Assembly (NCBI GenBank): GCA_017303635.1
Contig: JAFLCG010000004.1
Location: 248,001-312,000 of the forward strand
DNA: 64,000 bases
Reading direction: 5' to 3'
Source of the DNA: Anaerolineae bacterium
Lineage (GTDB): Bacteria; Chloroflexota; Anaerolineae; Aggregatilineales; Phototrophicaceae
Made by a program: the position numbers and the translations under genes
The notes under the pieces: generated by a model
Databases searched by the model: none
The model's input: only the letters and a program-made list of their open reading frames with translations
Told to the model about the DNA's origin: nothing
Shown: piece by piece, positions 1 to 8,209 of the stretch
Layout of the letters: every line of letters starts with the position of its first letter
Position numbering within the stretch: position 1 is the stretch's first letter

Positions 1-615
1 ATAGCGCACGACCGCACCGAAGTGCCGCGCCAGAATGCGCGTGCCGACTTCCAACGAAAAGCGGTCGCTGGGCGAGGCCGGGATGGTGTTATACAGGCTG
101 TTGGGCGGCACCAGCAGCGTCACCGCCCGTTTGAGCAGCACCTGCAGTTCCGGCATGTTCTGGTTGCTGTTGGTGGTCGCCAGCAGCAAACCGCCAGGGC
201 GCAGCACCCGCTTACACTCCGCGACTGCCGCATCAATGTCCTCGACAAAAAACAGCATGTGATTCGCCATGACCACGTCAAAGCTGTGATCCGGGAAGGG
301 AATCTGAGTCACATCCCCGGCCAATACCTTGTCCGGCGCGGGATGCCCGCTCAGCATGATCTCAAAACGGTCGAGGCCGGTGTAATCGACCTGGGGGACC
401 TTCTTCAGGAGGGGGTAATACCAGCGGCCCGGCCCGCAACCGACATCCAACACGCGTTCATCCCCGCGCCACTGCACCGTATGCAGCGCCCAGGTGGCCA
501 GGTCAGTTGGAGGGGTGGTGTACTTCGCATGAATATCCATACGGACGCGCAGTGCTTCCGGGTTGGAATACATATCGCGGACAGCGGCGTTGAGGTCAAA
601 GTCAGGGATGAGCAT
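1..615 (-). CDS. Class I SAM-dependent methyltransferase (3' end cut by window)
   Basis: Reading leftward from an ATG at 615 the frame stays open to the window edge, giving 205 residues without a stop. The SAM-binding motif I is VLDVGCGPGRW near residues 49-59, followed by an acidic strand end (YTGLDRF) and a post-motif DHSFDVVMANHMLFFVED, which is the usual layout of the Methyltransf_11/25 Rossmann fold. The start is supported by GGGAG about 7 bases upstream. The substrate cannot be told from the sequence; UbiE-like small-molecule methylation is typical of the fold. The C-terminus lies outside the window. An operator-promoter element at 1057-1103 points toward this gene from about 440 bases upstream. 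Confidence 0.85.
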   Translation of the reverse strand, partial: MLIPDFDLNAAVRDMYSNPEALRVRMDIHAKYTTPPTDLATWALHTVQWRGDERVLDVGCGPGRWYYPLLKKVPQVDYTGLDRFEIMLSGHPAPDKVLAGDVTQIPFPDHSFDVVMANHMLFFVEDIDAAVAECKRVLRPGGLLLATTNSNQNMPELQVLLKRAVTLLVPPNSLYNTIPASPSDRFSLEVGTRILARHFGAVVRY

Positions 616-1178
616 GTCGCTCCCACAGGGTGAAACACATGGGGGCGGCGTGCGCGCCCCCCATACAAGGTATCATAACATTGAGTTGGGGATTGGGGAA
701 ACAGAGACGGTTCTAATGGGGTGTATTCGGGATTGGGGGTGAGCCTCGCATTTCAGTCGATAGCTAGATAGCCAGAGGATTTCCCCCATGAAATCGGTGT
801 GGTGCATTTGGATTCAGGGGTAAGCTTGGCATGGTTGGCATCCAGATGGACAAGATTTGAGGGAGCTTGGTTGCGTTGATGGCGTTGGCGAAGGGTGCAA
901 GCCCGGCAAGCTCCAATTTGTACCTCCATTATTAGCGACTTTACAAAGTGGACAGATTGGACGAATTGGACAGCCTGCGCGCCAGTCCAAAAAACCTGTT
1001 CTTGAGAAGTCCTTACCCCCTTCTCGATGCAGTTTTCGGGAGGGCGATATGCCATCATCGTAGCACAGGTTGGATGAAAAATCGGAACATATGTTCCGAT
1101 TTTGACCCTTAACAAATTTTGCTCCGAAATCCGTATGCACCCGTTCTGACCGCGTAATCATCTCAGGAAGAGGGTTAT
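616..1178. other. Intergenic region with degenerate repeats
   Basis: Between the methyltransferase and the DinB-like gene I see no convincing gene. Open frames on the minus strand here have composition typical of chance. The stretch holds a short TCGATAGCTAGATAGCC repeat near 757-774 and TGGACAGATTGGAC-type repeats near 948-975 that recur at 35449-35475. The leftward promoter-operator at 1057-1103 would transcribe across it. A small transcript or weak ORF (from ATG 1056, about 100 residues) cannot be excluded. Confidence 0.5.
1057..1103 (-). promoter_or_regulatory. Dyad operator plus extended -10, copy 1 (LexA-box-like)
   Basis: Bases 1078-1103 form a perfect 26-base palindrome with core GGAACATATGTTCC, embedded in AAAATC/GATTTT flanks. 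On the minus strand its GTTCC half is followed, after 21 bases, by TACGAT (1062-1057) preceded by TGC, an extended -10. Three other loci in this window have the same spacing. The inner GAACATATGTTC equals the consensus of the Gram-positive LexA (DinR) box, a type also reported for Dehalococcoides. The rightward DinB-like gene at 1179 is close too, but no matching -10 exists in that direction. Confidence 0.6.
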
Positions 1179-1646
1179 ATGACCGATCCACTCATCGAAA
1201 CCTGGCAGATCAATGACCGGATTAACCGCTACATGCTGGAAGCGATCCCGCCCGAAGCGCTGACCGGCGTGCAACTCACCGGCAAAGGCTGGAACGTCGG
1301 GCAGCAGTTCGCGCATATCCACAACGTGCGGCTGCTCTGGTTGCAATCCGCTGCGCCGGAGCTGATGAGCGGATTGGCGAAGGTGGAGAAAGAAGCCTCC
1401 GGGGATAAAGCCGGGCTGATGCGCGCGCTGACGGCTTCGGGCGAGGCCATCACGGCACTGCTGGAAAAAGCCATCAGTGCCGGGGGCAAGGTCAAAGGGT
1501 TCAAGCCGCACGCGACTGCCTTCGTCGGTTACTTGTGTTCCCATGAAGGCTATCACCGCGCCGAGGTCGGCATCATCCTGACCCAGAGTGGTCATCCACT
1601 GGATAAAAAAGTGGCCTTTGGCATCTGGGAATGGGGCGTGCGCTGA
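1179..1646 (+). CDS. DinB-family protein
   Basis: 155 residues, the usual size of the DinB/YfiT-like four-helix bundle family. Histidines that could form the metal triad are H44/H47 (FAHIHN) and H130 (CSHEGYHRAEVG), the last motif being characteristic of the family. Members include bacillithiol-type S-transferases and many uncharacterised proteins, so the reaction is not assignable. The ATG is preceded by AGGAAGAGG. It ends two bases before the convergent DUF433 gene. The name DinB here refers to the Bacillus damage-inducible gene, not to polymerase IV; a LexA-like dyad lies about 75 bases upstream. Confidence 0.85.
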   Translation: MTDPLIETWQINDRINRYMLEAIPPEALTGVQLTGKGWNVGQQFAHIHNVRLLWLQSAAPELMSGLAKVEKEASGDKAGLMRALTASGEAITALLEKAISAGGKVKGFKPHATAFVGYLCSHEGYHRAEVGIILTQSGHPLDKKVAFGIWEWGVR

Positions 1647-1648
1647 GG

Positions 1649-1993
1649 CTACGCCTGATTGGGTTCGTCCGGCGGATGGATACCTTTGGCCCGCGCCCGG
1701 TCGATCAAATCACGGCGGCGGGCGTCAGCCTCCGGGCGGTGCTGCTCCATCAGTGCCTTGCCGTCTGCGATTTGCGCGTCAATCTCCGCCTGATGGTCGT
1801 AGTAGTACGAAAGGGCGGCGTACACCTGTGCCGGTGTGACATCCACTTCTTCAGCAATTTGTTCAGCCGACCATCCCCCATTGATCGAAAAGGCCACTAC
1901 ATCCTGCACACGCACGCGGGTGCCTTCAATGCGCGGCTTGCCACCGCAAATGTCTGGAGTGGCTACAATATGTTCAATCGTCAAGACAGTCAT
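1649..1993 (-). CDS. DUF433 antitoxin-like protein
   Basis: 114 residues. The N-terminal 75 residues match DUF433: ITxxPxICGGKPRIEGTRV, then a wHTH-like segment with WSAEQIAEEVDVTPAQVYAALSYYYDH. The C-terminal 40 residues are charged and probably disordered. DUF433 proteins are commonly encoded beside DUF5615 (PIN-like) proteins and are viewed as antitoxins of VapB45 type. Here the DUF5615 gene lies directly upstream with a 9-base gap, so the two are surely co-transcribed. ATG with AAGG upstream. Confidence 0.85.
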   Translation of the reverse strand: MTVLTIEHIVATPDICGGKPRIEGTRVRVQDVVAFSINGGWSAEQIAEEVDVTPAQVYAALSYYYDHQAEIDAQIADGKALMEQHRPEADARRRDLIDRARAKGIHPPDEPNQA

Positions 1994-2002
1994 GGCTAGA
2001 CC

Positions 2003-2374
2003 TTATCCCTTGATCCGATAGACCTGATTATAGATGTCTTTTTCAAGTGATGCGGCTTCAGTTTCAATTGCTTCAACCAGATACCAAAGTTCTTTGACCA
2101 TAACTCCAACCGCGTGCTGGCTCTCGTGAGCCACTTGAGCAATGCCAGCGTGAAACTTGCCTTCTTGCTGCCATTGTGCGTGGAGACGCTCAAAGTCTTC
2201 ATCAGCCGTTACGATCATCCGTTTTTCAGAAGCTGCATATTCCAGATGTTCCGGGTCTTTTTTATCATCCCAACCAATTTCCTGACAACGTAACACATCA
2301 ACGCCCTTCGCCCGCAATTGAATAGCCACCTGCTTTGGGATTTGTGCATCAAGATAGAAGCGGATTGTCGCCAC
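2003..2374 (-). CDS. DUF5615 PIN-like toxin candidate
   Basis: About 123 residues. The N-terminal FYLDAQIPKQVAIQLRAKGVDV and the central VTADEDFERL carry the acidic residues typical of DUF5615 PIN-like nucleases; the D..P and T.D.DF motifs are visible. A TTG start at 2392 would overlap guaA, but GTG at 2374 is preferred because the sequence GGGAGTGAGG sits just in front of it. The partner DUF433 antitoxin candidate follows. Toxin before antitoxin is the reverse of the common VapBC order. That it is an active RNase is inference. Confidence 0.8.
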   Translation of the reverse strand: MATIRFYLDAQIPKQVAIQLRAKGVDVLRCQEIGWDDKKDPEHLEYAASEKRMIVTADEDFERLHAQWQQEGKFHAGIAQVAHESQHAVGVMVKELWYLVEAIETEAASLEKDIYNQVYRIKG

Positions 2375-2378
2375 GTCC

Positions 2379-3959
2379 TCACTCCCACTCAATCGTGCCC
2401 GGTGGCTTGCTAGTCACGTCATAGGTCACGCGGTTGACACCGCGCACCTCGTTGACAATGCGGTTGCTCACCCGCGCCAGCAGATCGTAAGGCAACCGCG
2501 CCCAGTCGGCCGTCATGAAGTCGTCAGTGGTGACCGCCCGCAGCGCGATGACTTCCTCGTAGGTGCGGTTGTCCCCCATCACGCCCACGCTCTTGACCGG
2601 GAGCAGCACGGCAAAGGCCTGCGCCGTCCCGTTCCGCAGCAGGCCCGCCGCGCCCAATTCGCCTGTGAAGATGGCATCCGCCGCCCGCAGAGTCTCCAGC
2701 CGCTCCCAGGTGATCTCCCCCAGGCAGCGCACCGCCAGACCGGGGCCGGGGAAGGGCTGTCGCCAGACGATGCTCTCCGGTAAGCCGAGAGCTTCACCCA
2801 CCCGCCGGACTTCATCCTTGAAGAGGTCGCGCAGCGGTTCGATGAGTTCAAAGCCGAGGTCAGCGGGCAGGCCGCCGACGTTGTGATGACTCTTGATAGT
2901 CTTGCTGACCTTGCTGCTGCCCGCGCTTTCGATCACATCCGGGTAGATGGTGCCTTGCGCCAGGAACTTCACACCGTCGTCATGCAGATGCCGTGCCTGT
3001 GCCTCGAAAGCCCGGATGAACTTCTCGCCGATGATTTTACGCTTGCGCTCCGGCTCGGTCACGCCCACCAGGGCGCTCAAAAAGTCCTCGGTGGCATCCA
3101 GCGCGATCAGGTTCATGCCCTGCTCGCCTTTGAACACCTGAACCACCTGCTCCGGCTCGCCCAGCCGCAGCATCCCGGTGTTGACGAACACACAGGTGAG
3201 CTGCGGCCCAATCGCCCGGTTGAGCAATGCCCCGGCCACGGCGGAATCGACCCCGCCACTGAGCGCCAGCAGCACCCGCTCCGACCCGACCCGCGCCCGA
3301 ATTGACTCGACGGCTTCATCAATGAACGAGGCAGATGACCATTTGGCGTCACAGCCGCAGACGTTGAACAGGAAGTTCCGCAGCAGGTCGGCTCCACGCG
3401 GGGTATGCACCACTTCCGGGTGAAACTGCACCCCGTAGAGCTTGCGGGCCGGATCGCCCATAGCAGCATACGGGGAGTGATCCGACTGTGCCAGCCCGAC
3501 GAAACCTGGTGGCGGCTGCTCGATGCGGTCGCCGTGTGACATCCATACATCCAGTTCAGCGGGCAGGCCATCAAAGAGGGCACTGCTCGACTGCGTGTTG
3601 ATCTGTGCCGGGCCATATTCCCGCGCAGCCGAGGGCGCGACTTTACCGCCGAGCGCATGGGTCAGCGCCTGCATCCCGTAGCAGATGCCGAGTATGCCCT
3701 CACCCCCCAGCCCCCTCTCCCGGCGGGAGAGGGGGAGCATCCATTCTGGCAACTGCGGCGCACCCGGTTCATAGATGCTGTTCGGTCCACCGGAGAGGAT
3801 ATACCCGCGGGGGTGATGGGCATTGATCCGTTCCGGCGGCGCATCGTGCGCGAACACCTCGGCATAGACGCCTTGCTCGCGCACGCGGCGGGCGATCAAC
3901 TGGGTATACTGCGAACCAAAATCGAGGACGGCGATTCCGCCAGTGCGTGGGTCAGTCAT
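2379..3959 (-). CDS. guaA: GMP synthase (glutamine-hydrolysing)
   Basis: Converts XMP to GMP with glutamine and ATP in purine synthesis. 526 residues: an N-terminal class I glutamine amidotransferase domain (nucleophile C93 in LGICYG, H/E in FHPEV), an ATP-pyrophosphatase domain with the P-loop LSGGVDSAV, and the C-terminal dimerisation domain ending [11 protein letters not shown], the standard terminus. The odd point is residues 76-88 ([13 protein letters not shown]), just before the nucleophile strand: they lengthen a normally short loop and are encoded by a palindromic repeat (3696-3736) that otherwise sits between genes. The downstream DUF5615 gene begins within or next to the stop codon. 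Confidence 0.97.
   Translation of the reverse strand: MTDPRTGGIAVLDFGSQYTQLIARRVREQGVYAEVFAHDAPPERINAHHPRGYILSGGPNSIYEPGAPQLPEWMLPLSRRERGLGGEGILGICYGMQALTHALGGKVAPSAAREYGPAQINTQSSSALFDGLPAELDVWMSHGDRIEQPPPGFVGLAQSDHSPYAAMGDPARKLYGVQFHPEVVHTPRGADLLRNFLFNVCGCDAKWSSASFIDEAVESIRARVGSERVLLALSGGVDSAVAGALLNRAIGPQLTCVFVNTGMLRLGEPEQVVQVFKGEQGMNLIALDATEDFLSALVGVTEPERKRKIIGEKFIRAFEAQARHLHDDGVKFLAQGTIYPDVIESAGSSKVSKTIKSHHNVGGLPADLGFELIEPLRDLFKDEVRRVGEALGLPESIVWRQPFPGPGLAVRCLGEITWERLETLRAADAIFTGELGAAGLLRNGTAQAFAVLLPVKSVGVMGDNRTYEEVIALRAVTTDDFMTADWARLPYDLLARVSNRIVNEVRGVNRVTYDVTSKPPGTIEWE
3696..3736. repeat. Palindromic repeat inserted in frame within guaA
   Basis: A perfect 11-base stem CCCCCTCTCCC/GGGAGAGGGGG with a 3-base loop (3711-3735), preceded by CCCTCACCCCCCAG. 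The same arrangement (CCCTCA-CCC, then CCC-TCTCCC hairpin) recurs between genes at 10429, 30478, 48017 and 61680. Here it codes for an extra loop in the GMP synthase amidotransferase domain. Confidence 0.8.
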
Positions 3960-4153
3960 GGTAGTAGTCGATAGTCTTTAGTCGATAGCTGATAGTCAAT
4001 AGCTGATAGCCAGATTGGAAGCTCAAATTAGCGGGTGGGAGGATATACGCCCTGACGGGCTAATCCTCCCCTACGAAAATCCGCACCGCTTGTAGAGGCG
4101 ACCGGGTGGCTCGCCCGTCACCTGTGTAGGGACGCGCAACGGCGCGTCCACTG
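3960..4153. repeat. Intergenic repeats upstream of guaA
   Basis: Contains quasi-tandem TCGATAGCTGATAG units (3968-4011) and two hairpins of the GTAGRGGCGACC...GGTCGCCC type (4093-4117 and 4122-4150, the second being GTAGGGACGCGCAACGGCGCGTCC). No gene is seen. The two repeat families recur at 757, 28390, 29140, 39197 and at 17240, 27002, 28084, 35475, 57861 respectively. Confidence 0.65.
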
Positions 4154-5974
4154 CTATCCCAGTACCCGGTAGGCAAAGCGCAGCAGAATCTCCATGTGTT
4201 CGATCTGTTGATCGACTGCGTTGGAACCGTGCCCGGCCTCGAACCAGTGGATCTGAATGTCTTTGCCGTGTTGGCGCATCACGTCTTCATACAGGCGCAT
4301 CTGCCGGGGTGGGCAGCGGGTGTCATTGCTGCCCTGGATGACCAGCACCGGCGCACGAACCGCCCCTGCATAGGTGATCGGCGAGCTATCCCGGTGGGCT
4401 TCCGGCTTTTCCTGCGGGGTGCCGCCAAACAGCGCCCGCTGATAACCCCGCAGCGTATCGGCCTGGTCTTCATACATCGTCGTCCAGTCGGCGATGGCAA
4501 TGCCTGCCATCCCACCCGCCCATAAATCCGGGCGCTTGCCCAGACCCTGCAGCGTCAGGTAACCACCGTAGGACCACCCGGTGATGAGGATCGAATCCGC
4601 CTGCGCGATTCCCTCGCTCACCAGCCAATCGCGCGCGGCCGCCATGTCTTCGACCTCGACGCTGCCCAGCCGCCCCCAAATGGCTTTCTCGAAGTCCTTA
4701 CCGAAGGTGGTCGAACCGCGATAGTTGATGGTCAGATAGGCAAAACCATGATCGATCCAGGCCTGCGCCGAGGGTGTGAAATACTCGTTCATGACCGCCG
4801 TTGGGCCGCCGTGAGTCTCCAGAATGGTGGGAAAGGGGCCATCCCCTTCCGGTGTGCCGAGCCAACCCTGAATGGTCACACCATCCGTCGAGGGGAAGCT
4901 AACCGACCGCCACTTCCGCCCGGCGGGTACTTCCCTGGCAGACAGGACGGTACGCTTGAGGTCGCCCGTCACGCCATCCAGCGCAACCAACCGCGCCGGA
5001 TGCACCGAGTCCGACCAGGTGACGTACAACTCGCCCTGCGGCGTGAAGTAACCACCATAGCTATCCGAGAAGCCGTTGCCGATGACACCCGCCGGATGGT
5101 TCAAGCGGGTCACCTGCCCGGTGGCGACGGTATAGAGATACAGTTGAAACTGCGACTGGTGGATCTGACATAGTAAGATGCGCTCCGCATCCGGTGACCA
5201 ACCCCAGGCCGTCACATCGCCGGGGATACCGTCCAGCGGTAGATCAATACGCTCACCCGTGCGCGGATTCCAGATCAAGGGGCGGTCGAAGCCGGTTCGC
5301 GTGGTGGTGGCCAGCAAGCGCATATCCCCCGGTATTGGGCTAAAAGGACCAAAACTGTGGGTGAAGCCTTCACCATCCCAGAGTTCAGCAATCAGATGAC
5401 CACTGGCAACATCATAAGCCACCAGCGAGCGATCCAGCGTGCCCGTGCGGTCGGCAGTTTCCACCACGGCGATTTGCCCATCCTGGCTCAGGCAGGGACC
5501 GTAGCAGAGCTGATTGAAGTGGGCCAGCAAGCGCGGCGCGGCACCATCAGACTGCGTATAGATGCCAAAGCCGCCATCACCCGCCGCCATAAATCCACTG
5601 ACGCGACCACTGGCGGATTGGCTGAGCAGGAAGGATGAATAGGGTTGCATCTCCGGGGTGATATCCTGCGGTTGGCCGCCTTCAAACGGCACCCGCACGT
5701 AATGCCCGATTTCGTTGCCAGCTTCATCGTTGTGATAGTAAATCCATTGACCGTCCGCCGAGATATAGCCTCGTGGTTTACCAGTCGCCACATGGGTCAA
5801 CTGGCGCAGTTCGCCGGTAGCAACCTCCCAGGCATAAAGCTGATGGATTCCATCCCGATTCGTCGAGACGAGTCCCCGCGCCGGGTTCGCTTGCGCCATC
5901 ACCGCAAAGTTAATGGTGGCTGCATGGAAGCGTGCCCGCCAGGGTGCATCAGGGGTCAGGTTCAGCGGTTTCAT
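4154..5974 (-). CDS. S9 family prolyl oligopeptidase / acylaminoacyl-peptidase
   Basis: 606 residues, cytoplasmic because there is no signal peptide. Residues 1-340 form a beta-propeller with WSPD-type blades; residues from about 350 form the alpha/beta-hydrolase peptidase domain. The nucleophile elbow is GWSYGGY near residue 470, the oxyanion-side motif HGGPTAV lies near 390, and the catalytic His is in EAGHGSNA near the C-terminus with Asp in QGSNDTRCP. These match S9C peptidases, which cleave short or N-acylated peptides. The gene stands apart from a lipoprotein gene 19 bases upstream that is likely co-transcribed. Confidence 0.92.
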   Translation of the reverse strand: MKPLNLTPDAPWRARFHAATINFAVMAQANPARGLVSTNRDGIHQLYAWEVATGELRQLTHVATGKPRGYISADGQWIYYHNDEAGNEIGHYVRVPFEGGQPQDITPEMQPYSSFLLSQSASGRVSGFMAAGDGGFGIYTQSDGAAPRLLAHFNQLCYGPCLSQDGQIAVVETADRTGTLDRSLVAYDVASGHLIAELWDGEGFTHSFGPFSPIPGDMRLLATTTRTGFDRPLIWNPRTGERIDLPLDGIPGDVTAWGWSPDAERILLCQIHQSQFQLYLYTVATGQVTRLNHPAGVIGNGFSDSYGGYFTPQGELYVTWSDSVHPARLVALDGVTGDLKRTVLSAREVPAGRKWRSVSFPSTDGVTIQGWLGTPEGDGPFPTILETHGGPTAVMNEYFTPSAQAWIDHGFAYLTINYRGSTTFGKDFEKAIWGRLGSVEVEDMAAARDWLVSEGIAQADSILITGWSYGGYLTLQGLGKRPDLWAGGMAGIAIADWTTMYEDQADTLRGYQRALFGGTPQEKPEAHRDSSPITYAGAVRAPVLVIQGSNDTRCPPRQMRLYEDVMRQHGKDIQIHWFEAGHGSNAVDQQIEHMEILLRFAYRVLG

Positions 5975-5993
5975 CGTGCCTCGTTTATTCAGG

Positions 5994-6590
5994 TTATTGC
6001 AGGGGCAGGCCGGTAAAAGTGCCTTTGACCGTGATATCCAGCAAGAATGGGGTAGCGGTCAGGAAAGAATTGGGATCGGGATTCTGAACGCCGCCGGAGG
6101 CCTTGAACTCAAATGTGCCGCCGTAATTGGTGCCGTCCTGCGTCAGCGTGATCGTCCCAGCCTGATCAATGGTGGTGTACGATCCCTGGGCCTCGCCACG
6201 CCGGTCGATGACCAGCGCATACAGGCTGTTTTCTTCCGCACCAATGCCGATGGGATACGTCCCGGCGGCGGGCGGTGTCGTCCCTAAAAAGACGATCAGC
6301 ACCGTCACTTTGGCTTCCGGGTCTTCAAAAACCAGTTGATGGGCGGGCAGGCCGGAGGCTTCTAGCTGGATGAACTTGCCGGTGAAAGCCGGGTCAGCCA
6401 GGCGCAGAGCCAGTTGACCGCTGATATCCACCGTAAACTGTTGACCGGCAGGCCCGCTGGGATCGCCCAGGCCGCCAGCAGCATTGATGATAGGCGAGGC
6501 TGCCGTAGGCAGCGTGGTGGTGCCACCCCCGCCACAGGCGGCGAGCAGCGCAACCAGCGTGAGCAGAATGAGGGTTCGTATGAAGATCAT
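5994..6590 (-). CDS. Putative lipoprotein of unknown function
   Basis: 198 residues. A signal peptide MIFIRTLILLTLVALLAAC ends in a lipobox LLAAC followed by GGGG, so Cys19 is the likely lipidated residue. The rest has no motif that I recognise; it looks beta-rich with repeated G-T-Y/F patterns (for example TLTQDGTNYGGTFEFKASGG near residues 147-166). ATG is preceded by AGGGAGGCC. It lies immediately upstream of the S9 peptidase and could be co-expressed. Confidence 0.8.
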   Translation of the reverse strand: MIFIRTLILLTLVALLAACGGGGTTTLPTAASPIINAAGGLGDPSGPAGQQFTVDISGQLALRLADPAFTGKFIQLEASGLPAHQLVFEDPEAKVTVLIVFLGTTPPAAGTYPIGIGAEENSLYALVIDRRGEAQGSYTTIDQAGTITLTQDGTNYGGTFEFKASGGVQNPDPNSFLTATPFLLDITVKGTFTGLPLQ

Positions 6591-6710
6591 CAGGCCTCCC
6601 TTGTGAGGTCACCTACCGGCCCGGAGCGCATGAAATCCAGCACTCCCCGGCAGGACTACGTCGGGAGTAGTGTAATCGGTTCGAGGCGATAATGCAGGCG
6701 CGAAATCCGG

Positions 6711-6760
6711 TGGAGCGCGGTTCGGCTGTTCCCTTTCAGGAACAACTCCCCCGCGCTCCA
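6711..6760. repeat. Nested inverted repeat after the RIO kinase gene
   Basis: Outer arms TGGAGCGCGG (6711-6720) and CCGCGCTCCA (6751-6760) enclose inner arms TGTTCC (6727-6732) and GGAACA (6739-6744). It sits 8 bases beyond the RIO kinase stop. It can fold as a hairpin in either strand and may end transcription, though no clear T-run follows. Confidence 0.55.
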
Positions 6761-6768
6761 CTGGATCG

Positions 6769-7842
6769 TTAATCATCTTCGGGATGACGGGACTCAGCCA
6801 CTTCCAATCGTCGCGCTTCAAAGCGGGAACGGTCAGCAGCGACTTCCGGGTCCAGCTCCATATACGTCTTCCACAGGCGGCGAGCGATACCCACCGGACT
6901 GCCCACCGGGACTCGCTGCCGGATGAAGTATTCGCACACCCGCTCCACATCCCGCTGGAAGATGAAGTACGCATTGGGGTTATAGACGCTGTCGGTCACC
7001 TGTGGGAAGTCGATCAGCGTGATCTCCCCCTCGTGGTAGAGGATGTTGTAGGCGGAAAGATCGCCATGGATCATCCGCAGCCGCAGCATGATCTCCATAT
7101 TCTGCAGCACTTCGGCAAAGAGCGCTTCGGCTTCCTCCCGCTCCAGCTTGACATCCACCAGGTGCCGGGCAGGTACGCCCAGGTCGCCGCAGTAGGTCAT
7201 CAGGATACCGTTGGAACTCACCGCCACCGGCTCCGGCACAGCGGCCCCGGCAGCGAACAGTGTTTGCAGCGTGGTGTACTCGTGCATCAGCCAGGAGGTG
7301 TGCAGCACCTCCGCGCCATAGCCGCTTTTGGCTGCGACCGCGCGCTGCGTGCGGGCATCCTTGCTCAGGTTGACCACTTCCGCGCCTTCCGCAGCCATCA
7401 AGCCGCGTCCTTCACGGTACATAGCGTCATTGCGGAGCTGGCGGAACATGCGCGGGCGGTAGACTTTCGCCGCCAACAGGTCGTAACCCGTCGAATGATG
7501 TGCGCGACAGCAGTAGACGTTGGCCTCCTTGCCGCCCTTCACCCGGCTGAGTACATCGGTGATATGCTCGCCTTCGTAGAAGGTCTTGAGCGACTCCAGC
7601 AGCCAGCCTTCTTCATAGCGGGCGGGTTGATAGGTAGTCTTGAAGCCCACCCCTTCGAGGGCGGTGCTACCCGCCTCAGCGATTTCATCAATGATGACCG
7701 TGACCGCCTTCTTGGGCGTGTGTTTGGCCTTGGGTTTTCGTTTGCGCCGTGCCGCCCGATCTTGTGCCAGCGGGTTGAAGCGGTCAGCGAGTTCAGCGTA
7801 ACGTTCGTCAGAGTCATCTATCCAGGAACGGTCAAAAGACAC
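6769..7842 (-). CDS. RIO1-type serine/threonine protein kinase
   Basis: 357 residues. Kinase features: glycine-rich/Lys region (VKGGKEANVYCCRA and LLAAKVYRPRMF near residues 100-132), hinge (LMTYCGDLG), catalytic loop HGDLSAYNIL near 257-266, and the metal-binding loop IDFPQ near 275 where RIO kinases have DxPQ instead of DFG. The N-terminus is basic (RKRKPKAKHTPKK). In Archaea and eukaryotes RIO kinases act in small-subunit maturation; bacterial members are scarcer and their substrate is not known. GTG start preceded by AAGG. Confidence 0.93.
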   Translation of the reverse strand: MSFDRSWIDDSDERYAELADRFNPLAQDRAARRKRKPKAKHTPKKAVTVIIDEIAEAGSTALEGVGFKTTYQPARYEEGWLLESLKTFYEGEHITDVLSRVKGGKEANVYCCRAHHSTGYDLLAAKVYRPRMFRQLRNDAMYREGRGLMAAEGAEVVNLSKDARTQRAVAAKSGYGAEVLHTSWLMHEYTTLQTLFAAGAAVPEPVAVSSNGILMTYCGDLGVPARHLVDVKLEREEAEALFAEVLQNMEIMLRLRMIHGDLSAYNILYHEGEITLIDFPQVTDSVYNPNAYFIFQRDVERVCEYFIRQRVPVGSPVGIARRLWKTYMELDPEVAADRSRFEARRLEVAESRHPEDD

Positions 7843-7926
7843 GTTGGTTTACCTTCTCAGTCAAATCGAATCAATGCGTGATAATGCGATTGTGAACAAG
7901 GTGGATAGGATCAGGCATGAGGCAAC

Positions 7927-8007
7927 AAAAAGCCGCCAGCGGGAATCGAATCCACATCGTTCACCCGGTGCAGGTGGACGAGTTGGCAGACCGAAACGCT
8001 GTGCGGC
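7927..8007 (-). terminator. Long-stem hairpin with T-run after the micropeptide
   Basis: On the minus strand GCCGCACAGCG (8007-7997) pairs with CGCTGGCGGC (7941-7932) with one bulged A, closing a loop of about 55 bases, and a run of five T follows (7931-7927). Inside lies a T-arm-like piece GGATTCGATTCC. It is best read as a terminator or structured 3' end of the micropeptide transcript, 52 bases past its stop. Confidence 0.5.
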
Positions 8008-8059
8008 CAGAGGGTCTTGGATCAGGTTTTAGGGACGCGGGAGATCGCGCCCGGACCGA

Positions 8060-8131
8060 TTACTCAGCAGCAGGCGTTCCAGTCGTGACAACAACCACCA
8101 CGACCACGACAACAGTCTTGACTTTAGCCAT
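8060..8131 (-). CDS. 23-residue poly-valine micropeptide
   Basis: A short frame that ORF length cut-offs would miss. It reads MAKVKT, then nine consecutive valines, then TTGTPAAE and a TAA stop. The nine Val codons are a mixture (GTT GTC GTG GTC GTG GTG GTT GTT GTC), so the run is not a simple trinucleotide repeat. AGGAGG (8144-8139) lies 7 bases before the ATG, one of the best Shine-Dalgarno sites in the window. A promoter (8202-8174) and a terminator-like hairpin (8007-7927) frame it, making a 270-base transcription unit between the rhodanese and RIO kinase genes. I do not recognise the peptide. A membrane-active peptide, a leader peptide or a RiPP precursor are possible; no modifying enzyme is adjacent. 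Confidence 0.65.
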   Translation of the reverse strand: MAKVKTVVVVVVVVVTTGTPAAE

Positions 8132-8173
8132 AGGAACGCCTCCTGAAAGGTGGCAAAAGGACACTACGGGTCA

Positions 8174-8202
8174 GGATAACACAAAATGAGGGAGAAACGC
8201 AA
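8174..8202 (-). promoter_or_regulatory. Promoter of the micropeptide
   Basis: On the minus strand TTGCGT (8202-8197) and TTATCC (8179-8174) are 17 bases apart, with TG upstream of the -10. It lies between the rhodanese stop and the micropeptide Shine-Dalgarno site. Confidence 0.5.
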
Positions 8203-8209
8203 GCAGATT

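Noticed and set aside
753..1115. A 120-codon minus-strand frame between the methyltransferase and DinB-like genes.
   Set aside because: No good ribosome site, no family resemblance, and it includes GTCCAATCTGTCC repeats and the operator palindrome itself.
1057..1178. The LexA-like dyad as promoter of the DinB-family gene.
   Set aside because: The matching extended -10 at 21 bases exists only on the minus strand. The name coincidence with damage-inducible dinB is not evidence; control of the rightward gene stays possible but unsupported.
7932..8007. A tRNA-like gene on the minus strand (T-arm-like GGATTCGATTCC and a pairing acceptor-like stem).
   Set aside because: The 53-61 pair is A-C instead of G-C, no proper D arm or 7-base anticodon loop with T33 can be drawn, and a T-run follows the stem. 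It fits a terminator or structured 3' end better.
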